Position numbers and translations under genes: made by a program. From assembly GCF_036227125.1 (NCBI RefSeq), contig NZ_CP109435.1, forward strand, positions 8,370,001-8,434,000: 64,000 nt of DNA. Direction: 5' to 3'. This document shows, piece by piece, positions 1 through 10,553 of the stretch (positions are counted from its first letter, which is position 1; each line of letters begins with the position of its first letter). This stretch comes from Streptomyces sp. NBC_01485 (GTDB lineage: Bacteria; Actinomycetota; Actinomycetes; Streptomycetales; Streptomycetaceae). The notes under the pieces were generated by a model, which saw only the letters and a program-made list of their open reading frames with translations, was not told where the DNA came from and made no database searches.

Positions 1-153
1 TCGATCGAGGTCCTGCACGGCCCCCGCGCGACCGCCGCCCTCACCGCCGACGACATGGGCCGCTTCGCCTGCGACGCACCCCCCACCGGCCCGTTCGCCC
101 TGCGCCTGCGGACCGGCGGGGAGGTGGTCGTCACGGAGTGGCTGCGCACCTGA
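1..153 (+). CDS. C-terminal fragment of an unidentified protein
   Basis: The frame is open from the first base and ends in TGA at 151-153, giving the last 50 residues of a gene that starts before the window. The tail ends in GGEVVVTEWLRT. Codon use is strongly G/C at third positions, so this is very likely real coding sequence. A tail with a short beta-rich segment such as FALRLRTGGEVVVTEW resembles the ends of small Streptomyces proteins encoded beside sigma factors, but that is only an impression and no function can be assigned from this fragment. Confidence 0.6.
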   Translation, partial: SIEVLHGPRATAALTADDMGRFACDAPPTGPFALRLRTGGEVVVTEWLRT

Positions 154-250
154 GACCTTGCCAGGTCCCTGCCAGGTGACGGGCAGGCTCTGCGGTACCC
201 GGATCGTGGTCTTCATCCGACGTTCATATGCAACCCGCGTCACGACGCAT

Positions 251-619
251 TCATTCTGATGAACCGATCATCAGCAGCTCGGCGGCATGTCGTTCCTCGT
301 CGGTGGTCGTGAACCTAGAGGAACTCTTCGTGTACGAACGAGTCATCTCCAGAATCTCGATCGTGTAGTCCTCCAGAATCTGCTCCCTCCCGACAACCTG
401 TACCGCGCGGTGCTCGGGGTCGTGGTACCAGGCGTCCATCGCCTCGGCCGTCTCGAAGTAGGCAATCGCCAGTTCACGCCCATCGGGTACGTCGAACTTG
501 TGCAGGGCCACGAACCCGGGCATCGACGAGGCACGCTCGAACATTCGCATGCCGATCGACGCGTATTTCTCGTTCTGCCATTCGGGCCGAACCTTTGCCC
601 AGAACATTGCCACGTACAT
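251..619 (-). CDS. Antibiotic biosynthesis monooxygenase (ABM) domain protein
   Basis: A 122-residue single-domain protein. Residues 1-95 fit the dimeric alpha-beta-barrel ABM fold: an N-terminal strand (MYVAMFWAKV), a helix ending in MPGFVALHKF, the strand ELAIAYFETAEAMDAW, then HDPEHRAVQ with a histidine-rich turn. This family includes cofactor-free quinone-forming monooxygenases and haem-degrading enzymes. A polar tail of about 25 residues follows. The ATG is preceded by AAGGGAG at good spacing. It is a monocistronic minus-strand gene, separated by over 300 bp from the dehydrogenase upstream of it, so no pathway partner is evident. Substrate unknown. Confidence 0.8.
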   Translation of the reverse strand: MYVAMFWAKVRPEWQNEKYASIGMRMFERASSMPGFVALHKFDVPDGRELAIAYFETAEAMDAWYHDPEHRAVQVVGREQILEDYTIEILEMTRSYTKSSSRFTTTDEERHAAELLMIGSSE

Positions 620-952
620 CAGAACTCCCTTGCGGCGTTCTACACCGGAGCGTTCTTCGGGTTTGCCTGAAGATTCGGCAACGCTCGCCAGGTGATGTCA
701 CCGTGACGAGAAATGGATCAATGCCGACCACGGAATCCGGCTGCGGATGATCACCTGGGGTGGTTTGCAGGACCTTCGAAGACCCGGTTCGTACCCCAGC
801 GGTCACATCGAGTGAGGCTCGGGTTTGGATCGACGAGCCACGGCTACGGATTCCCAGGATACCCGCGAACCGAGTGGCAGCGCTTTTCGAGGTCCGCCCA
901 AGACGTCGCTCGCGTACCGGTACAACCGGTCAGGCCCCCGTTTCGCGAGCCG
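620..952. other. Intergenic region without a supported gene
   Basis: These 333 bp lie between the start of the ABM gene and the stop of the zinc dehydrogenase, both on the minus strand. The part next to 620 must carry the ABM ribosome binding site and promoter. Open frames exist on both strands, but none has a convincing ribosome binding site or recognisable protein. The stretch at 700-950 could be decayed coding sequence, but I see no family resemblance. Confidence 0.5.
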
Positions 953-1969
953 TCATTGCCACGCGCCGAGAAGTGCCGTGCGAACCACCAGATCGGGGCG
1001 GTTCGCACTGATGCGAAAGGCCGCGTCCGCCTCGTGCCATCCGAAGCGATGCGTGATGACCGTTTCCGGATCGACCACGCCGTCTGCCACCAGTCGCACC
1101 GCTTCCGGGTACTGTCCTGGTCCTCCTTTCACACCGACCAGGGACAGTTCCTTCAGCAGAACGCTGGGCGGCGCGATGGAGTGGGGTGCCCGGCCGACCA
1201 CCGCCACCACGGAACCGGGTGTCGCCAGTTCGTCCGCCAGCGCGACGCCGGCCGGCGCGGCCGAGGTCTCGACGACCAGCCGCGGGCCGTCGCCAAGGTT
1301 GACCGGCTCGGCCGGATGCACGTCCAGGCCGACCGTGGCGGCGAGGTCGCGCCGTGTCACCTGCGGCTCGAAAAGGTGGGGCACATAGCCGTGGTGGCGT
1401 AGCACCACACCGAGCAGGATGCCCAGCGGCCCACCGCCGACGACCGCGCAGGGAACCGGCTCCGTCGGCAACAGCGGCGACACCCGCTCAAGCAGGTGAA
1501 GCGCGACCGCGACCGGTTCCAGAACGGTGGCCGCGAGATCGGACACCGAATCGGGCAACGGCACGAGGAGCCGGGCCGGAACGCACACGTACTCTGCCAG
1601 CAGACCTGGTCCCAGCATGCCCAGGTAGCCCCCGTCGGGGCACAGTTGCACCGCGCCTCGCGTGCAGTCGGCGCACTTTCCGCAGTGGGCGACGGGGTCG
1701 ACGGTCACGCGCTGGCCGACAGCCACGCCGGTCACTCCGTCTCCCCTGGCCGCCACGACAGCGGCCCCGTCATGGCCGACCACGTGGGGATAGTCGGCCG
1801 CCCTGCCCCCGTACATGTGCAGGTCCGTGCCGCACAGACCCAGCGCGCGCATCGCCACGACCACCTCACCGGCCGCCGGCTCGGGCACCGGACGCCTGGT
1901 GGGCGCGAACACGTGTGGTTCGACCAGTTCCATGACCGTGCCGCCGGGCCGCACACTCGGCTCAGGCAT
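953..1969 (-). CDS. Zinc-dependent alcohol dehydrogenase family protein (MDR superfamily)
   Basis: A 338-residue medium-chain dehydrogenase, full length for the family. Residues 30-150 form the GroES-like catalytic domain: LGLCGTDLH gives the catalytic Cys, GHDGAAVV corresponds to the GHE motif (with Asp in place of Glu), and CGKCADCTRGAVQLCP supplies the four structural-zinc cysteines. A Rossmann NAD(P) site follows at AVVGGGPLGIL. It likely oxidises a polyol or secondary alcohol; the substrate is unknown. The ATG overlaps the stop of an upstream 51-codon ORF (TGATG), implying translational coupling. A later ATG at 1933 also fits the family start but has a weaker ribosome binding site. Confidence 0.85.
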   Translation of the reverse strand: MPEPSVRPGGTVMELVEPHVFAPTRRPVPEPAAGEVVVAMRALGLCGTDLHMYGGRAADYPHVVGHDGAAVVAARGDGVTGVAVGQRVTVDPVAHCGKCADCTRGAVQLCPDGGYLGMLGPGLLAEYVCVPARLLVPLPDSVSDLAATVLEPVAVALHLLERVSPLLPTEPVPCAVVGGGPLGILLGVVLRHHGYVPHLFEPQVTRRDLAATVGLDVHPAEPVNLGDGPRLVVETSAAPAGVALADELATPGSVVAVVGRAPHSIAPPSVLLKELSLVGVKGGPGQYPEAVRLVADGVVDPETVITHRFGWHEADAAFRISANRPDLVVRTALLGAWQ

Positions 1970-2124
1970 CAGACACCCCCGCGCTTCACGGGGGCGCTGC
2001 CCCTGCCGGGATCGGATGCGCTCCTGAGCACGGTGAGGCGCCGCAGGAACAGGGGGCCTGTCGCGGCTGGAGGAAATTCGCCCGGCGCGTGAGGGAATCC
2101 GTACCGTCGGATTTTTTCGAACAT
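1969..2124 (-). CDS. 51-residue micro-ORF coupled to the zinc dehydrogenase
   Basis: A short ORF begins with ATG at 2124, preceded by AAAGGAGTCGGGC, an excellent ribosome binding site, and ends in a TGA that shares bases with the dehydrogenase ATG. It starts 31 bp after the phosphatase stop, so phosphatase, micro-ORF and dehydrogenase are probably co-transcribed. The product begins MFEKIRRYGFPHAP and is rich in Arg, Pro and Gly, with a basic C-terminus. It has no signal peptide or membrane segment. I do not recognise it. It could be a translational-coupling leader, a small regulatory protein, or a peptide acted on by neighbours. No RiPP maturation enzyme is nearby. Confidence 0.5.
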   Translation of the reverse strand: MFEKIRRYGFPHAPGEFPPAATGPLFLRRLTVLRSASDPGRGSAPVKRGGV

Positions 2125-2155
2125 GCCCGACTCCTTTCCTGGCTTGCGCGGCCCG

Positions 2156-4597
2156 TCAGCTGGGAAGGGGCAGTTGCGCCCAGATGGTCTTCCCTGTGCG
2201 CGTATGGCGACTGCCCCAGCGTTCCGAGAGCTGCGCGACGATGAGAAGGCCACGGCCGCCTTCGTCGAACACCCGGGCGCGGCGCAGGTGGGGAGCGGCG
2301 ATGCTGGCGTCGGAGACTTCGCAGATGAGGGTGGTGTCACGAATCAGCCGGAGCCGGATCGGGGGACTTCCGTAGCGGATGGCGTTCGTGACGAGTTCGC
2401 TGACGACGAGCTCGGTCGTGAAGGCGTCGCCGCCCAGGTGCCACGCCGCCAGCTGGTCGCTGGCCAGGGCGCGAGCCTGGACGACGACCGAGGATTCGGC
2501 GGGGAGATACCAGGAGGCCACGTGCTCGGCGTCCAGGGCATGGGTCCGCGCCAGGAGGAGCGCGGCGTCGTCGGTACGGCCATCGGGCATCAGGGTGCGC
2601 AGCGCGCGGTCGCACGTTTTCTCCAGATCGCGGCCCGGGCCGGCGAGGACGTCGTGGAGCAGGTCGCATCCCTCGTCCATGTCGCGGCCAGCGGCTTCGA
2701 TGAGACCGTCGGTGTAGAGGGCCAGGACGCTTCCCTCCGGCAGCTCGAACTCGGCGACCTCGAAGGGCAGGCCGCCCAGACCCAGGGGTGGTCCGGCCGG
2801 CAGGTCGAGGAACTCGACCTTGCCGTCCGGGGTGGCCAGGGCCGGCAGCGGGTGACCGGCCCTGGCCATGGTGCATCGGCAGGAGGAGGGGTCGTACACC
2901 GCGTACAGGCAGGTGGCGCCCACCTCGCCGTGGCTCCCTTCAGCCTCCGCGCGATCCAGCCGCAGCACGAGGTCGTCGAGCCGGGTGAGCAGCTCGTCAG
3001 GGGCCAGGTCGACGTCGGCCAGGGTGCGTACGGCCGTGCACAGCCGGCCCATGGTGGCGGCGGCCTCGATGCCGTGGCCGACCACGTCTCCCACCACCAG
3101 TGCCACCCGCTGCCCGGACAGCGGGATGACGTCGAACCAGTCACCGCCGACGCCGGTGCCCGCGTCGGCGGGCAGGTACCGGGAAGCCACCTCCACGGCG
3201 GCCTGCCCGGGCATCCGGTGGGGGAGGAGGGTGCCTTGCAGGACAAGCGCGGTCGCCCGCTCGCGGGCGTAGCGGCGGGCGTTGTCGACGCATACCGCCG
3301 CGCGGGCCGCGAGCTCCTCGGCCAGCAGCAGGTCGCTGTCGTCGAAGTAGTCGGGCGTGCGGTGGCGACAGAAGACCGCCAGCCCGAGAGTGACCCCGCG
3401 AGCCCGCAGCGGCACCAGCATCAACGAGTGGATGCCGTGCTTCCGGATGCTGTGGGCTCGTTCGGGACGCCCCTCGGCCCAGTCACGTATGGCGGCGTTG
3501 TCGACACGATGGCTTATCGCCCGACCGGCCGACAGGGCGCGGCCCGGCGGTGAGTCGGCGTGGTAGGTGTGTATCCCTCCGATCGGAACCACCGACTCGG
3601 GGCAGCCTGGCAGCACCGACCGCTGGGCGGCTCGACTGAAGACCAGAGGGGCGCCGGGCAGGCGGGTCTCCGTCTCCTCGCCGCGCAGGACGCTGTCGAG
3701 CAGGTCCACGATCACGAAGTCGGCGAAATGGTCCATACCGACTTCCGCGAGCTCATCGGCCGTACGGGTCAGATCCAGGGTGGTGCCGATCCGCAGTCCG
3801 GCCTCGTTCAGAATGCTCAGCCGTTGACGGGCTCGGTACTGCTCCGTCATGTCCATGATCGCCATGGACATGCCCCACGTGCGCCCCACCTCGTCCTTGA
3901 CCGGGCAGAGAGAGGTGAGCCAGGCGCGCTCGAGGGCTTCGCCCGGGGCTCGCAGACGCACTTCGCGAGTCACGGGCACACCGGCGCGCGTGACCTGCTC
4001 CTCGACCTCGCCGATGTCGTCGAGCGCGGCGACCAGGTACCCCGGCAACGTCTCGGCGACCGTCCTGCCGACCAGGTCCCGCTGCGGTTCGCCCAGGCTG
4101 TGCGCCATGGCCGCGTTGACGGCCGACGCCCGCCCCTGGCGGTCGAAGAGGGCTATCGGAAGCGGAAGCTGATCCAGGGCCCATTGCTTGAGCATCGCGA
4201 TGTCCGGCACGTCGCGGGCGTCCGTACGCGGCTCGCCGGGCGATTCGGCCGGGGTGGCCACGAGTACCCAGAGCGCGTCTCCAGCGGCGCCCAGCAGGGA
4301 GCCTGCCGCGAGCTCCAGCTCTACGCGGTGGCCGTCCCGGTGCCGCACGGCGATCCGGCCGCTCCAGTCCGTTCGCCCGGCGCAGTGGAGCCGGGCAGTC
4401 GCCGGAAGAGGGGCGGCGAGCAGGTCCGTCGCCGTTCGGCCGACCAACTCCATCGGGTCGTATCCGACCACCAGCCCGGCGGCCGGGCTGCACGCGATCA
4501 CCACGCCGCCGGCGCCCACCATGATCGAGGCGGCCCCGTCGGGCACCGAGCGCATCTTGGCAGGTGGGGGGAACGGCATGGCGATGTTCTTGTCCAC
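2156..4597 (-). CDS. PAS-PAS-GAF-PP2C (SpoIIE/RsbU) phosphatase with C-terminal HATPase domain
   Basis: An 813-residue cytoplasmic signalling protein. Order by eye: PAS at about 15-120, second PAS at 135-260, GAF at 265-440, PP2C/SpoIIE at 470-680 (GVGGDWFDVIPL, VVGDVVGHG, LALYTDGLIEAAG, TDDAALLLAR), and an RsbW-like HATPase at 690-813 (VVSELVTNAIRYG). Such proteins dephosphorylate anti-sigma-factor antagonists, and the HATPase can act as the opposing kinase or anti-sigma factor, so one protein may hold both activities. PAS and GAF would sense a small ligand or redox state. No sigma factor or STAS partner is adjacent. It leads the run continuing into the micro-ORF and dehydrogenase. Confidence 0.9.
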   Translation of the reverse strand: MDKNIAMPFPPPAKMRSVPDGAASIMVGAGGVVIACSPAAGLVVGYDPMELVGRTATDLLAAPLPATARLHCAGRTDWSGRIAVRHRDGHRVELELAAGSLLGAAGDALWVLVATPAESPGEPRTDARDVPDIAMLKQWALDQLPLPIALFDRQGRASAVNAAMAHSLGEPQRDLVGRTVAETLPGYLVAALDDIGEVEEQVTRAGVPVTREVRLRAPGEALERAWLTSLCPVKDEVGRTWGMSMAIMDMTEQYRARQRLSILNEAGLRIGTTLDLTRTADELAEVGMDHFADFVIVDLLDSVLRGEETETRLPGAPLVFSRAAQRSVLPGCPESVVPIGGIHTYHADSPPGRALSAGRAISHRVDNAAIRDWAEGRPERAHSIRKHGIHSLMLVPLRARGVTLGLAVFCRHRTPDYFDDSDLLLAEELAARAAVCVDNARRYARERATALVLQGTLLPHRMPGQAAVEVASRYLPADAGTGVGGDWFDVIPLSGQRVALVVGDVVGHGIEAAATMGRLCTAVRTLADVDLAPDELLTRLDDLVLRLDRAEAEGSHGEVGATCLYAVYDPSSCRCTMARAGHPLPALATPDGKVEFLDLPAGPPLGLGGLPFEVAEFELPEGSVLALYTDGLIEAAGRDMDEGCDLLHDVLAGPGRDLEKTCDRALRTLMPDGRTDDAALLLARTHALDAEHVASWYLPAESSVVVQARALASDQLAAWHLGGDAFTTELVVSELVTNAIRYGSPPIRLRLIRDTTLICEVSDASIAAPHLRRARVFDEGGRGLLIVAQLSERWGSRHTRTGKTIWAQLPLPS

Positions 4598-4976
4598 CTG
4601 CGTTCATCTCCCTCCCTGCCGCGAGCGCGCCCGCGGCACCCGCTCGCCGTGATCGTAGGAGTTCCAGAGGAAAGTAATAGAAATACCCTATTTCACGACA
4701 CGCACTTTCACGCTACTACAGAGCTGCTCAACCCGCCGTTGCCCTATGACGTCGTCAGGGGAGAGCACCGCCGCGGACGACCTCGTCGCCGGTTGGCCGG
4801 ACCAGGCCCAGCCCTCGCCGTGCGACAGCCGGATCCGGGTCGGGGCGACGGGCGGGCGAGCTCTCCCGCATCAGCCCTGGCGGGACCGGTTCGCAGTCCG
4901 TCCCGCCCAGGCCGAGCGGGGCCGGTCCCGCACCGGGCCTCGGCCGCCTGTCGCGCGAGAGTGCTCCAGCCGGAGG
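4598..4976. promoter_or_regulatory. Intergenic region with candidate promoter/operator of the phosphatase run
   Basis: This 379-bp gap holds an unusually AT-rich island at about 4660-4720. Inside it, 4680-4694 is a perfect inverted repeat, GAAATA-CCC-TATTTC. Read on the minus strand it contains GGGTAT, which resembles the -10 element of Streptomyces SigB-type promoters, but no good matching -35 was found at the usual spacing. The remainder (4740-4976) is GC-rich with C-runs and likely ends the amidohydrolase transcript. No gene is evident. Confidence 0.4.
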
Positions 4977-5777
4977 TCAGCCGGTGACGGCGGTCACGAG
5001 GGACGCCAGTGCCGAGGCGAGCCGGGTGAGCCCCGGACCGGGCGGACCGCCCGGCTCCGTCATGTACGTGTCCCGCCGGATCTCCACCATCAGCGCGCTC
5101 ACCCGCGGGTCGTTCCCGTAGTACTCCAGAGGTACGTACGTCCCGGAGAACGGGCTGTCGAGCCCGGTCTCCCCGACCGCCGACCCGAACGCCTCCCGCG
5201 CGGCGGCGAGCAGCTCGGGCGGGGTGTGGAAGGCGTCGGTGCCCAGACAGACCGGCGGCCGCGCCCCCGCGCCGTGCAGCTCGTAGGGCAGCGGCTCGCG
5301 GGGGTAGGAGTGCACATCGACGACGACGGCCCGCCCGACCGCCGACAGCCGCTCGGCGACGGCGTCGGTCATCGCCTGCGCGTACGGCCGGAAGTACCGC
5401 GCGACCAGCGGCTCGGGGTCGGTCTCCGCGGGCCGCAGCACCGAGCGATGCGTGGTCCGCGTGTACACGGCGCCCATGCCGACGGCCCGCATCTCCTCCC
5501 GCTCGTCCGGGAACCGCTCCGGATCGACGACCAGCCGCGACAGCCGGTTCACGAACCGCCAGGGCCTGACGGCCGTCAGCCGGGCCGCCTCCTCGGCGAG
5601 CCGCGCGGTGTGCGAGTCGGTGATGTGGTCCAGCTCCCGCTCCAGCGCCCCGTCGTCCAGCACGATGCCCGCCCGGACCTCGGCCGGTATCTCCCGCGCC
5701 GAGTGCGGCACATGCAGGATCACCGGTGAGTCGGCGGCGCCGGGCAGGAACTCGAAGGGCGGTGCGGCAGGGGGCAT
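4977..5777 (-). CDS. N-formylglutamate amidohydrolase family protein
   Basis: A 266-residue protein with the family's opening PVILHVPHSAREIP and further conserved blocks ITDSHT, RFVNRLSRLVVDPERFPDE, VVDVHSYPREPLPYE and LMVEIRRDTYM. Known members hydrolyse N-formyl-L-glutamate to formate and glutamate in histidine breakdown; the histidines and acidic residues in VPHS and VDVHS are the likely zinc ligands. It is a single cytoplasmic gene with GGAG ahead of the ATG, divergent from the DUF5713 gene across about 80 bp. No hut genes are adjacent, so the true substrate could be another N-acyl amino acid. Confidence 0.85.
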   Translation of the reverse strand: MPPAAPPFEFLPGAADSPVILHVPHSAREIPAEVRAGIVLDDGALERELDHITDSHTARLAEEAARLTAVRPWRFVNRLSRLVVDPERFPDEREEMRAVGMGAVYTRTTHRSVLRPAETDPEPLVARYFRPYAQAMTDAVAERLSAVGRAVVVDVHSYPREPLPYELHGAGARPPVCLGTDAFHTPPELLAAAREAFGSAVGETGLDSPFSGTYVPLEYYGNDPRVSALMVEIRRDTYMTEPGGPPGPGLTRLASALASLVTAVTG

Positions 5778-5860
5778 CGGGCTGCTCCGGGGGCGTTGTC
5801 AGTGGTGTGGTGCATGATCAAGGTGCCACATCGACACATAGGGGAAGGGCGGGGAGCGGC

Positions 5861-6202
5861 ATGGCTGTCGGCGACCAGCAGGTGACCGGGCGCGAGTTTC
5901 TCAAGGTGCTGTATCGGGACGACTACTACCCCGATGCGGTGCTGGATCGCGGCAAGGATGTTCTGCTGCGCCTGTGCGCGCGCATCGAGGCCGAGCGGCC
6001 CGTCGGCCTTGCCGCGCTGTATGTGCTGACCCAGGCTGCCACCGGGGAGTTCAACGACCTGCAGGAGGCTTTTGAGGAGGCCGGCAGTGATATCGAGACG
6101 GTGGCGCGTGAGGCGATAGCCGAGGACTTCTGGTTCGTCGCCCAGGCGTACGGGTTCGCTGACGCGGACGTGGAGGAGCTGATCGCCACGCGGGAGTGGT
6201 GA
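5861..6202 (+). CDS. DUF5713 family protein
   Basis: A 113-residue soluble, acidic, mostly helical protein. Blocks such as FLKVLYRDDYYPDAVLDRG, LLRLCARIEAERP, TGEFNDLQEAF and AEDFWFVAQAYGF match the DUF5713 family, whose function is unknown. The ATG was chosen because GGGGAGCGGC lies directly in front. It is divergent from the amidohydrolase and followed by a repeat-rich intergenic stretch. Confidence 0.75.
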   Translation: MAVGDQQVTGREFLKVLYRDDYYPDAVLDRGKDVLLRLCARIEAERPVGLAALYVLTQAATGEFNDLQEAFEEAGSDIETVAREAIAEDFWFVAQAYGFADADVEELIATREW

Positions 6203-6224
6203 GGAGGAGGCCGTGGGGTTTTCG

Positions 6225-6345
6225 CCCCCGCCGCCCCTACCCGTTCCCATCCCGTCCCTGGGGGCTGCGCCCCCAGATCCCCGCTTCGGCGCTTGAGGGG
6301 CCTCGTCCTCAAGCTCCCCCAGAGGGGGGTACCCCCAACGGGCTG
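6225..6345. repeat. Streptomyces-type intergenic repeat with hairpins
   Basis: The segment contains the perfect hairpin CTGGGGGC-TGC-GCCCCCAG at 6258-6276, then the GCTTCGGCGCTTGAGG block and a second palindromic run GGGGGTACCCCC near 6324. This composition is the one seen repeatedly between genes in many Streptomyces genomes. It sits between the convergent DUF5713 and isocitrate dehydrogenase genes, so it probably also works as a bidirectional transcription terminator. Confidence 0.6.
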
Positions 6346-6482
6346 GAAGCAGCCGGTCTGCGTCGAGAAAGGCGCCCCCTTGCCTGGAAGGCAGACACCC
6401 GGCCGGTGTTTTGAGGCCGGACATGCCTCCGCCCCGGCCGGGTGGTGTGCCGGTCGGGGCGGAAGGGGTGGTTCAGGTGGGG

Positions 6483-8702
<2,220 letters not shown>

Positions 8703-8961
8703 CGGTGCTCCGCTCCACGTCTGCAACATTGCTCGACATCAAGATATCTCGTGCCCGGCGTCGACTCGACAGCGGACCGCGCCCCAGCGCCCGACGCGTG
8801 AACCGGGCGCCTGAACCGGGTGCGTGAAGAAGTACCGCTCTCGTGCAACCGCCGCGGCCCGACCGGTGGTCATGGATGGTGATTGACCACTGAACGACCA
8901 CTGATCGCCCACACATCCGGCGGCCGGACCGACCACCCGGCCGCCCGAGCGGAAGCGGACC

Positions 8962-10545
8962 ATGAGATATCGCAGCAGAGTGACGGCCCCGGCGGCCGTC
9001 CTGACCGGCACGGCAGCCGTCCTGACCGGGGGAAACGCGGCCTACGCGGGCACGAAGGACGCGGACGCGAAGGGTACGGAGGGTGAGGGCACGAAGGACG
9101 GTGGCGTTCCGGCGCCCGAGACCCTCGGCGACCCCGTCTTCCCGGCCCTCGGCAACGACGGCTACCGCGTCGGCGCCTACCACCTCGACTTCTCCTACGA
9201 CCCCACGACCGCCCTCGTCGACGCCACGGCGACCCTGGAACTGCGCACCACCCAGGCCCTCACCCGCCTCTCGCTGGACTCCCTCGGCCTGGACATCCAC
9301 ACGGTCCGCGTCGACGGCCGCACGGCCGCCTTCGAGCAGGTGGACGAGAAACTGCGGATCACCCCCGCCCGGCGCCTGTCCGCCCGGACCCGGGTCACCG
9401 TCTGCGTGACGTACACGGCGGACCCGCGCCGTACGCTCCCGCACACCGCGTGGGTGCCCACGGCGGACGGGTTCGCCGTCTGCCCCCAGCCGGACTCGGC
9501 GCACACCGTCTTCCCGTGCAACGACCACCCGTCGGACAAGGCGGACTTCACCTGCCGCATCACCGTCCCGGCCGGTCTGCGCGGCGTCGCGAGCGGCGCG
9601 CTCGTGCGCACCGAGCACCTGGCCGGCGACCGGACCGCGTACACCTACCGCTCCCGCTCGCCGATCGCCACCGAACTGGTGCAGATCACGGTCGGCGACT
9701 ATGTCGTGAAGAAGCGCCGGGGACCGCACGGACTGAACCTGCGGGACGTCGTCCCGACCGCGCGGGCCGAGGCGCTGGAGCCCGCGCTCGCCCTCACCCC
9801 GGGCCTGGTCGGGTGGATCGAGGAGCGGCTCGGCGCCTACCCGTTCGAGACGTACGGACTGCTGCCCTGCAACTCCGACGCCCCGAACGCCTTCGACTTC
9901 ACGGGCCTGGAGACCCAGACCCTCACCCTCTACAAGCCGAACTTCCTCCTCCAGGCGGAGCCGAAGATCGGCTCGCACATGATGCACGAGCTGGTCCACT
10001 CCTACTTCGGCAACAGCGTCAGCCCCGCCACCTGGGCCGACCTGTGGCTCAACGAGGGCCACGCCGACTTCTACGGGCTGCTCTACCGCTACGAGCGCGG
10101 CTGGCCGGACTCCCTGGGCCTGACCACCTTCGAGGCCCGGATGAAGGACACCTACGCGCGCGGCGACCAGTGGCGCAGGTCCTCAGGCCCGGTCGCCGCG
10201 CCGAACGCCGTCAACCTCTTCGACAGCCAGCGCTACGTGGGCGGCGTCCTCGTCCTGTACGCGCTGCGGCAACTGATCGGCGAGGACGCCTTCCACGCGG
10301 TCGAGCGCGCCTTCCTGGCCCGCTTCCGCAACTCCTCGGCGTCGACCGAGGACTACATCGCCGTCGCCTGCCGGGTCTCCGGCCGCCAGGACGTGTCCGG
10401 CTTCCTGCGGGACTGGCTGTACGGCACGACGACACCGAGGATGCCCGGCCATCCGGACTGGACGGTCACCCCGGTACCGCCGTCCCTCACCGCCCCGCCC
10501 CGGCGCGCGCCCGGGCGTTGGCACGAGAACTCGGCCACCCTGTAG
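8962..10545 (+). CDS. Secreted M1 family (gluzincin) metallopeptidase
   Basis: A 527-residue zinc aminopeptidase-like protein. Residues 1-29 are a signal peptide (basic start, alanine-rich core, end at AAYA). The N-terminal beta domain spans about 55-250. The catalytic domain has HELVH (His342, Glu343, His346) followed by NEGHADF with Glu365, the exact HEXXH-x18-E spacing. The substrate-binding motif, normally GAMEN or GGMEN, reads GLETQ, so exopeptidase specificity may differ or be lost. It ends 8 bp before the convergent MscS stop. Expected to act outside the cell on peptides. Confidence 0.9.
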   Translation: MRYRSRVTAPAAVLTGTAAVLTGGNAAYAGTKDADAKGTEGEGTKDGGVPAPETLGDPVFPALGNDGYRVGAYHLDFSYDPTTALVDATATLELRTTQALTRLSLDSLGLDIHTVRVDGRTAAFEQVDEKLRITPARRLSARTRVTVCVTYTADPRRTLPHTAWVPTADGFAVCPQPDSAHTVFPCNDHPSDKADFTCRITVPAGLRGVASGALVRTEHLAGDRTAYTYRSRSPIATELVQITVGDYVVKKRRGPHGLNLRDVVPTARAEALEPALALTPGLVGWIEERLGAYPFETYGLLPCNSDAPNAFDFTGLETQTLTLYKPNFLLQAEPKIGSHMMHELVHSYFGNSVSPATWADLWLNEGHADFYGLLYRYERGWPDSLGLTTFEARMKDTYARGDQWRRSSGPVAAPNAVNLFDSQRYVGGVLVLYALRQLIGEDAFHAVERAFLARFRNSSASTEDYIAVACRVSGRQDVSGFLRDWLYGTTTPRMPGHPDWTVTPVPPSLTAPPRRAPGRWHENSATL

Positions 10546-10553
10546 GGCGGGTG

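Noticed and set aside
760..1011. 83-codon plus-strand ORF in the 620-952 gap
   Set aside because: No ribosome binding site, runs into the dehydrogenase antisense and has no recognisable features.
1969..2124. RiPP precursor role for the 51-residue micro-ORF
   Set aside because: No YcaO, radical SAM, lanthionine synthetase or other maturation enzyme is encoded nearby, and there are no Cys/Ser/Thr-rich core features.
2123..3553. 476-codon open frame on the plus strand
   Set aside because: It is antisense to the PP2C phosphatase and arises from high third-position GC. Its composition is Gly/Arg/Val-rich with no domain.
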